Origin: Cesiribacter sp.
Lineage (GTDB): Bacteria > Bacteroidota > Bacteroidia > Cytophagales > Cyclobacteriaceae
Assembly: GCA_030147305.1 (NCBI GenBank)
Contig: JASLAE010000081.1
Coordinates: 1 to 12,056 of the forward strand
Direction of reading: 5' to 3'
DNA: 12,056 nt
The number at the start of each line of letters is the position of its first letter. Position 1 is the stretch's first letter. A model generated the notes under the pieces. That model was given only the letters and a program-made list of their open reading frames with translations, was not told the DNA's origin and ran no database searches. This document shows positions 7,156 to 12,056 of this stretch, piece by piece. Both the position numbers and the translations under genes were made by a program.

Positions 7156-7172
7156 ATACCCTAATCATGTGA
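7156..7172 (-). promoter_or_regulatory. Operator-like 17-bp element, copy 3 (before response regulator)
   Basis: Minus-strand TCACATGATTAGGGTAT, one base different from copies 1 and 2, ending 44 bp before the response regulator ATG. The stop codon of the histidine kinase (TGA, 7165-7167) is part of the element. It would allow expression of the regulator separately from the kinase, with feedback control if the regulator binds here. Confidence 0.6.
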
Positions 7173-9183
7173 TGGGCAGCTCGGCAACAATCTCAGTACC
7201 CTGCCCTGGCGCACTTTGGCGGGTAAGCTTACCCTGGAGGGATTGTGCTCTTTCGGCCATATTATTCAAACCATTACCATAGCGTATAGTAGAGGAGTCG
7301 AAGCCTTTCCCATTATCCCGCACACTTAAATGCAGTTTGTTGTTGTACAGATTGATGGCGATCACTACAGCAGAGCCTTCGCTATACTTTGCGGCATTGT
7401 TTAATGATTCTTTGAAGATCAGGTACAGGTTTTTCCGTGCCTCTACAGAAAGCTTAATCTTATCCAGTTCATCACATACAAGAAAGCTGTAGCTGATATT
7501 TTTTGGCTCCAGAATTTCGGCTGCAAACTCCTTCATCCGTACCAGCAGCTTTTCAAGTGTGTCATTTTCCGGATTGATCGACCATACAATATCTCCCATA
7601 CCCTCCATCATGCGGGCTGCACTTTCGCTGATGCGTTGCAGATATGACTGGGTGCGGGTACTGTCTTCCATGGCCAGCTGGCTGTTGATATGAATGCTGG
7701 AGAGGGCTGACCCCATATCGTCATGCAGATCACGTGAAATACTGTTGCGTACCCGCTCTATGGCAAGTACTCTTTTAGTGCGGTTGATGGTGCGGTAGTA
7801 TTTGAGCAGGAGAATACCAATGATGATAAAAGCCACAAATACAATCGTGATAATTTTCTGATTGGCCGATTGCTTTGCAATTACTGCTTCTTTTAACTGC
7901 TGGTCCTTTTTCAGAAGTACAATCTCCTTGCTGTTTTTATCCTGCTCATATTGTTCTTCCAGCTGCTTTAACTGTACTAACACATTCTTGCCTACGACAC
8001 TATCTTTCAGCTGATAGTGCTTTTCCAACAGTTCAAGGGCCTGTTCGAAATGTTTATTAGTAGCATGCCATTTGGAGAGCTGCAGGTATGCATCGGCTTC
8101 TGCCTCCCGGTCTCCGGCATGGCGTGCAGTCTGGAGTTTATCTGACAGCGCTATTTCAAGTGCCTGATTCCTGAGTGAATCCTGCTGCAAGGCAGCAAGC
8201 TGCGTAGCAAACCTCGCACTCATCAAACTGTCGCCCCGCTGCCGGGCCAAGGGTAGTCCCTCCTGAAAAACAGCCCTTGCTTTCGCTAACTGTTTCATTT
8301 TTAAATGTAACATGCCTAATTCATGCAAAGACCGTAACACATCTTGTGTTAGGCTTAAGGAACGGGACTCCTTGAGTGCTTTACGGATGTAATTTAGCGC
8401 AGGTTTATACTGGCCCAACTCAGTATAAATACTGCCCAAACCTATCCAGCTACTGATGATACCCCTTTTATCGTTCAGTTCTTCCTTTAAAGCAAGTGAC
8501 TGCTGAAAATATTGTTTTGCTTCTGACAAGCGACCAAGCTTTTGAAAATCATTTCCAAGGCTCTGCAGACAAAAAGACTGCCCCCGTTTATTCCCTAAGG
8601 CTTCAAACTGTTTCAGGGCCTTTAGATGATAATCGGCAGCCATTTTGATGTTGCCCAGGTGACTATACGTATTACCAATATTCAGTAATTGCCCGGCCTT
8701 ATTAAGCTGTTGTTTGGCAGCGCCCATATAATCGAGTCCCTTGAGCATGAAGGGCAGCGCTTTATCAAACTCTCCTTTATTTTTATAAAAAAGCCCTGCT
8801 GTACTGTAATAATTAGCTGAAAAATAAGTATCCTGAGGGTTCGCCTCTGCAAGCAACTTCATCTTGTTAATATAAAAAATTGCACTATCCGGCATGCCTG
8901 AGTGGCTGTAGTAATTTGTTAAATGAGAATAAATGCCTGATAAGCCAAAGTTTGTTTTAAGCGCATGAGCCATACGCAGGCCCTGGAAAGCGTATTCTCT
9001 TACTTTACTAAGATCTTGCCTGGCCACCTCGGAGGCCAGTTCAACAAGTGCCTTGATACCGAGCGTATCGTTGGGATGACTGGCCACCACCTGGCGTAAA
9101 CTATCTGCCGTGGGAGTCTGGCTACGCCCAGCAAAGCCGGTCAGGATAAAAAGCAGGGTCAGTATAATCTTAGGTAAATGCAT
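7165..9183 (-). CDS. TPR-containing sensor histidine kinase (HisKA_3 type)
   Basis: The 672-residue kinase begins with a signal peptide (about 1-22, ending GRSQ), then tetratricopeptide repeats over roughly 45-330 (for example LLNIGNTYSHLGNIKMAADY and SSWIGLGSIYTELGQYKPAL). A predicted coiled coil follows at about 395-440. A single membrane helix spans about 443-462, so the TPR region is outside the cytoplasm and is probably the sensor. The cytoplasmic part has a HisKA_3 dimerisation domain with phospho-acceptor H487 in RDLHDDMGSALSSI. A HATPase_c domain follows with N-box ESLNNAAKYS (N595-N596), G1 box DNGKGFD (from D623) and G2 box GNGLNNM, and the protein ends with GQGTEI near the C-terminus. 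It autophosphorylates on His and passes phosphate to the LuxR-type regulator 53 bp downstream. TPR sensors of this layout are common in Bacteroidota; the signal is unknown, with a protein or peptide ligand likely. Confidence 0.93.
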   Translation of the reverse strand: MHLPKIILTLLFILTGFAGRSQTPTADSLRQVVASHPNDTLGIKALVELASEVARQDLSKVREYAFQGLRMAHALKTNFGLSGIYSHLTNYYSHSGMPDSAIFYINKMKLLAEANPQDTYFSANYYSTAGLFYKNKGEFDKALPFMLKGLDYMGAAKQQLNKAGQLLNIGNTYSHLGNIKMAADYHLKALKQFEALGNKRGQSFCLQSLGNDFQKLGRLSEAKQYFQQSLALKEELNDKRGIISSWIGLGSIYTELGQYKPALNYIRKALKESRSLSLTQDVLRSLHELGMLHLKMKQLAKARAVFQEGLPLARQRGDSLMSARFATQLAALQQDSLRNQALEIALSDKLQTARHAGDREAEADAYLQLSKWHATNKHFEQALELLEKHYQLKDSVVGKNVLVQLKQLEEQYEQDKNSKEIVLLKKDQQLKEAVIAKQSANQKIITIVFVAFIIIGILLLKYYRTINRTKRVLAIERVRNSISRDLHDDMGSALSSIHINSQLAMEDSTRTQSYLQRISESAARMMEGMGDIVWSINPENDTLEKLLVRMKEFAAEILEPKNISYSFLVCDELDKIKLSVEARKNLYLIFKESLNNAAKYSEGSAVVIAINLYNNKLHLSVRDNGKGFDSSTIRYGNGLNNMAERAQSLQGKLTRQSAPGQGTEIVAELPIT

Positions 9184-9691
9184 ACCTTGTCTCTATAGGA
9201 CCAATTTATCATAAAATTATGTTTTATTTATATTCAACATCTAAAATATCTGATAGGCTTTAAGATATTATTTGCCCTACCCTTTAGCCTTTTTGGTTAG
9301 CATACAAATGAAAATGCCGAACAGGATTTCATCGCTAAGCCTGGATTCATGGAAGAAACAAGGTCCTTATGCCATAGACGCTACCCGCTCAAGATCTTTA
9401 ATTCATAATTTATTGCTTTTGAGCGCTAGGTTTTAGGTATTGCTCTCCCTCTGGGTAAAATAGTTGTCCAGCCAAACACTTTCTGTTGTGAGGTGTCTCT
9501 AGCTTGTTTTTGTTTTGTTGGATCAACAAAGTATAATGGCAGTTCCATAGGCTTGGCTGGTCTTGTTATCCGTAAAAAGTACCATATAGAGGAAGCGTCA
9601 ATATCTCCAGGAAAAGGCCTAATAGTGCAAATCTGTCATTCAGGTCCTGTTTTCCCTTTACTTCACCTGCCTACACGATTTATTCAGCGTA
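9184..9691. other. 508-bp spacer without a supported gene
   Basis: It lies between the wrbA stop and the kinase start and should contain the kinase promoter near 9184-9300. Short frames exist (a 42-codon plus-strand ORF at 9308-9436, a 40-codon minus-strand ORF around 9430-9550, and a 70-codon plus-strand frame at 9493-9705), but none shows a recognisable motif or a convincing start context. I see no tRNA-like or intrinsic-terminator structure with a T run. Its only clear structure is the inverted repeat at its left-gene edge (9665-9701). Confidence 0.4.
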
Positions 9692-9701
9692 TCAGGCAGG
9701 T
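9665..9701 (-). terminator. Inverted repeat over the wrbA stop, possible weak terminator
   Basis: ACCTGCCT (9665-9672) and AGGCAGGT (9694-9701) are perfect 8-bp complements with a 21-base loop. Within the loop an extra ACG/CGT pairing is possible. The right arm overlaps the wrbA stop codon (9692-9694). There is no U tract afterwards on the minus-strand transcript, so it may protect the 3' end or pause transcription rather than be a classical terminator. Confidence 0.3.
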
Positions 9702-10342
9702 ATAAATTCCTTCTGATATTCCATGGAATTACTCAACTTCAGGCCTTCCTGTTCGCCCTGAGCGACCATGATCGTTCTCCTGGCCTGGTGTAAAACGGCC
9801 TGTCTTGTTTCCTCTTTCAAAGCTGAACCTGCTGTTACACTGGTGCCATAAGGATTACCTCCCGCTGCAAAAACTGCCTGGCTGGTATATCCCGGGGCAG
9901 CAATAATGGCTCCCCAGTGGAACATGCTTGTATAAAGTCCCAGCAGGGTTGTTTCCTGTCCTCCGTGGGGATTGCTGGCACTGGCCATGGCACTTACCAC
10001 CTTGTTGGCAAGTTTTCCGGTAAACCAGAGGCCTCCGGTAGTATCCAGAAACTGCTTTACCTGTGAAGGCATATTCCCATAACGGGTTGGAATACTGAAA
10101 ATGTAGGCATCTGCCCAAATCAGATCTTCCAGCGAAACGGCAGGCACATCCTTGGTTGCCTCCAGGTGGGCTTTCCACGCTGGATTTGTTTCTATAGCAG
10201 AGAGAGGAGCCAGTTCGGGGATTTTACAGATTTTCACTTCTGCACCCACTTCCAGGGCACCCTCTGCTGCCCATTGAGCCAGTTGATAGTTGGTGCCGGT
10301 AGCGCTGTAATAGATAACAGCCAGTTTAATATTCTTCATCAT
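9692..10342 (-). CDS. wrbA: WrbA-type NAD(P)H:quinone oxidoreductase
   Basis: A 216-residue flavodoxin-fold protein. The FMN phosphate-binding loop is YYSATGTNYQLA (about 11-22). The second FMN-binding block is PTRYGNMPSQVKQFLD (85-100), the WrbA signature region is NPHGGQE (124-130) followed by SMFHWG, and GGNPYGTS (161-168) is also typical. Length is near the ~200 residues of the family, with a short C-terminal extension. WrbA enzymes carry out two-electron reduction of quinones with NAD(P)H, avoiding semiquinone radicals, in the cytoplasm. It is the last gene of a probable three-gene unit: the hemerythrin-like gene ends 53 bp upstream and the N-acetyltransferase precedes that. A diverged relative of the operator-like element sits about 20 bp before its start, suggesting added or separate control. 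The ATG at 10340-10342 is followed by a second Met, so the start may shift by one codon. Confidence 0.92.
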   Translation of the reverse strand: MMKNIKLAVIYYSATGTNYQLAQWAAEGALEVGAEVKICKIPELAPLSAIETNPAWKAHLEATKDVPAVSLEDLIWADAYIFSIPTRYGNMPSQVKQFLDTTGGLWFTGKLANKVVSAMASASNPHGGQETTLLGLYTSMFHWGAIIAAPGYTSQAVFAAGGNPYGTSVTAGSALKEETRQAVLHQARRTIMVAQGEQEGLKLSNSMEYQKEFIPA

Positions 10343-10362
10343 TAATAAATGTTTTGTAGTAA

Positions 10363-10387
10363 AAGGGGTCTTTAATAGCCTATCATG
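10363..10387 (-). promoter_or_regulatory. Diverged relative of the operator-like element, before wrbA
   Basis: This 25-base segment aligns with 7143-7169 (copy 3 plus its flank) in 27 columns: 23 identical, two mismatches, two single-base gaps. The shared blocks are GGTCTTT, AATA, CCT and ATCATG on the plus strand. It lies 20 bp before the wrbA start codon. The similarity continues past the 17-bp core towards the gene, as if a whole leader were related. Function is inferred and weaker than for copies 1-3, because the TGTGA end is missing. Confidence 0.35.
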
Positions 10388-10395
10388 ATTTTATA

Positions 10396-11085
10396 TTAGT
10401 AGCTATCAGGGACTTTTTCAGTCATGCCTGATAAGCTCACCAGCTGCTGCCAGCGAGCGGGTGAAAGTACGTGTTCAGCTGTCTGCCTGAACAATTGATC
10501 AACAGGCATGGGAGCCATCCTTAATTGTTCAAACAGGGAAATCAACTCCGGCATACTCAAAGAAGAAAGCATCCATGCCACCCATTTATTGTAATTTGCG
10601 GCATTTGAATTTGCCTGTATCTGGCGACGAATTGCGAGCAGCGTATCTGGTTGCAGATGGTCCTGAGTGGCAGACAAAACCTGCTCTTCTTCGTGGTTCA
10701 TGTGCACAAGTTGAAAGGCCAAAAAGTCTGCATAGCAACGGTTAAGTGCACGGCCTTGAGCCTGACGAGCCTCTACTGTTGGCGTTGTTTTTAGCTGCTG
10801 CATAAGCGCATGAAGATGTTCTAATTTTTCTTCGTGAGCCCGATGTTCCTGTTCAGATTCGTGGGTAGTACCGGGAGCAACTGCTTCCAATACTGGAAAA
10901 ATGTAGTAATCTTCATGCTTTGCATGCTCTTGCAGCATCTCCAACACCAGCTCAAGCCTGTCCAGTGTTTCCTGCACCTCCTGTTCGTTACCCAGGTCTG
11001 CAGTCTGCAACTGCCTACCTGTATCATAAAGCATCGCCCGTACGGCTTTATGAATCTGTGTAAATAAATCAATCTTTTGTTCCAT
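10396..11085 (-). CDS. Hemerythrin-like (HHE) domain protein
   Basis: A 229-residue, mainly helical soluble protein. The N-terminal ~140 residues carry the metal ligand pattern of the HHE family: H12 on helix one; H54-x3-E58 (HAKHE) on helix two; H81 or H84 (EHRAHEE) on helix three; H128-x3-E132 (HMNHE) on helix four. Together these can hold a di-iron centre. Family members bind oxygen or nitric oxide, serve iron-sulfur repair, or act in redox sensing. The last ~85 residues (from about 145) are not part of the core domain and are unassigned; they may mediate partner binding. It starts 66 bp after the N-acetyltransferase stop and ends 53 bp before wrbA, which points to a role with these enzymes in redox or nitrosative stress. 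The exact ligand is unknown. Confidence 0.88.
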   Translation of the reverse strand: MEQKIDLFTQIHKAVRAMLYDTGRQLQTADLGNEQEVQETLDRLELVLEMLQEHAKHEDYYIFPVLEAVAPGTTHESEQEHRAHEEKLEHLHALMQQLKTTPTVEARQAQGRALNRCYADFLAFQLVHMNHEEEQVLSATQDHLQPDTLLAIRRQIQANSNAANYNKWVAWMLSSLSMPELISLFEQLRMAPMPVDQLFRQTAEHVLSPARWQQLVSLSGMTEKVPDSY

Positions 11086-11151
11086 ACCTGATTTGATTAA
11101 GCACTAAAGATTTGTATTGTCTTAAATAGATTAGGAGAATCAGTTGGATGG

Positions 11152-11934
11152 CTAACCCAGGCTACTGCATCCGGGCTGAAGCATGATATTGAAGTACTGT
11201 TCCAGTAAAGCATCAAAAGCGGCTGATGTAGCAACTGGCACTTCCTGCTTTTCTTTCCCCTCCCTGATAACCAGGTTTTTTGCTGTCAAGGTAATTCTAC
11301 CCGCCAAAGTTGGCCTTGTGCAGAGCGCCTGCTTGTTGAATGGTGCTTGTTGGGCATGCTGATGAAATTCACATAGGTTTGCAAATTCCTGCAGCTGCCT
11401 TGGCACTGCTGCAAACTTGAACATGGGCTGATACACTTCATCATCAGCGGACTTTTCCAGCAACACCTCTCCTGCCGGCAGACTTGTAAATCGATAATAG
11501 GTTCCGTACTGATGTTGAGGTGTGTCGAATACCAGTTTTAAGGGTTCAATAAAAGCATCACCGAAACCTACATCCACCAGGTACTGTTCCTCTCCGATGG
11601 TTGTAATTAGGGCTATGTGACCATAGTCTGCGCCATAAATACCTATATGTGGTACATACACATTGCAGGATATAAAGAAGGACTGAAAACCAGTGCCGTC
11701 CAGCAGCTGTTTAAAGGCACCATTCAACTCATAGCAGATCCCACCACGCCCCTCGTCCACGATTTTATGATAAAAACGGTCCTGGTCAAGTTTAATGGGG
11801 ACTTTGTTAATCACATCCAGGTTTTCAAAAGGTACGTGCAGCACATGCGACTTGTGCAAAGCAAATAAGGTTTCTTCCGTAACTGAGAGCGGCTCAGCGA
11901 TACCAATTCGATTTAGATAATTAGGTAAATACAT
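11152..11934 (-). CDS. nat: Arylamine N-acetyltransferase
   Basis: A cytoplasmic enzyme that transfers acetyl from acetyl-CoA to arylamines or hydrazines through a cysteine intermediate. I place the start at ATG 11932-11934 (MYLPNYLNRIGI), giving 260 residues, because the family begins with a 'YLxRIG' element. With this start the catalytic triad falls at C67 (RGGICYE), H106 (YGHIALI) and D121 (VDVGFGDAF), close to the usual positions near 69, 107 and 122. The frame remains open to an upstream ATG at 12028-12030 that would add 32 residues unlike the family. The HVPFENLD motif (about 33-40) is also conserved. The three triad residues are intact, and the length is slightly under the typical ~280 residues. 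It heads the probable unit with the hemerythrin-like and wrbA genes; xenobiotic or aromatic-metabolite handling is plausible but not shown. Confidence 0.93.
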   Translation of the reverse strand: MYLPNYLNRIGIAEPLSVTEETLFALHKSHVLHVPFENLDVINKVPIKLDQDRFYHKIVDEGRGGICYELNGAFKQLLDGTGFQSFFISCNVYVPHIGIYGADYGHIALITTIGEEQYLVDVGFGDAFIEPLKLVFDTPQHQYGTYYRFTSLPAGEVLLEKSADDEVYQPMFKFAAVPRQLQEFANLCEFHQHAQQAPFNKQALCTRPTLAGRITLTAKNLVIREGKEKQEVPVATSAAFDALLEQYFNIMLQPGCSSLG

Positions 11935-12001
11935 GGTTGTAAAGTTTGTATTAGAAATTTTATTTAATGCTTGGACTAGAATTTTGACATAGGAGTTCCT
12001 G

Positions 12002-12020
12002 TCCACCTTTTGCAGGTGGA
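12002..12020. repeat. 7-bp perfect hairpin upstream of the N-acetyltransferase gene
   Basis: TCCACCT (12002-12008) and AGGTGGA (12014-12020) are complementary with a five-base loop. It lies 67-86 bp before the chosen start codon. It has no T run on either side, so it could be an operator palindrome or 5' leader hairpin; no regulator can be named. Confidence 0.25.
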
Positions 12021-12056
12021 TTGATTCCAAAATATTTAAGAATTAGAAGTTCCCTT

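Noticed and set aside
9308..9436. 42-codon plus-strand ORF starting MKMPNRISSL
   Set aside because: Too short, no recognisable motif and no ribosome-binding context; kept only as part of the spacer note.
9493..9705. 70-codon plus-strand ORF in the 508-bp spacer
   Set aside because: Runs into the wrbA 3' end on the opposite strand and resembles no family I know.
11935..12030. N-terminal extension of the N-acetyltransferase from an upstream ATG
   Set aside because: The added 32 residues do not fit the family, and the catalytic residues take near-canonical positions only with the downstream ATG.
1..12056. CRISPR array, insertion sequence, tRNA or prophage features
   Set aside because: No regularly spaced repeats, transposase, terminal inverted repeats, tRNA-like folds or phage genes could be seen.

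Overview
All recognisable genes lie on the minus strand, so transcription runs from high to low coordinates. The window looks like a chromosomal segment of a Bacteroidota, perhaps a Cytophagales member. This rests on a HisKA_3 sensor kinase with an extracytoplasmic TPR region paired with a NarL-type regulator, on several small secreted or membrane envelope enzymes, on moderately AT-rich spacers, and on generally weak Shine-Dalgarno signals. The genus is inference; there is no rRNA or tRNA gene to anchor it.

Region 1 (12056 to 9692): arylamine N-acetyltransferase, a hemerythrin-like (HHE) protein and a WrbA-type flavodoxin quinone reductase, spaced 66 and 53 bp apart. This looks like a small redox or xenobiotic-handling transcription unit. 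A 508-bp stretch without a convincing gene follows.

Region 2 (9183 to 5634): a TPR histidine kinase, its LuxR-type response regulator, and a DUF2306 membrane protein. A spacer of about 830 bp follows (4800-5633). It carries a 45-codon remnant of the N-terminus of a DUF418/acyltransferase-like membrane protein.

Region 3 (4799 to 1): a second membrane protein carrying the DUF2306 histidine signature, a secreted PIG-L family deacetylase, a secreted double-domain PAP2/vanadium-haloperoxidase-like phosphatase, a DUF418 membrane protein, a 44-codon unassigned open frame, and the start of an isoprenylcysteine-methyltransferase-like protein that runs off the edge.

The most interesting signal is a 17-bp element, TCACATSATTAGGGTAT on the minus strand. 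It occurs three times, always in the same orientation and 44-87 bp before a start codon: upstream of the PAP2 gene, of the DUF2306-like gene, and of the response regulator itself. A diverged fourth copy lies before wrbA. The simplest reading is that the LuxR-type regulator binds this element, controls its own expression, and switches on a cluster of membrane and envelope enzymes. That would make this a locally encoded envelope-response regulon. The assignment of regulator to site is inference; the repeat itself is directly visible.
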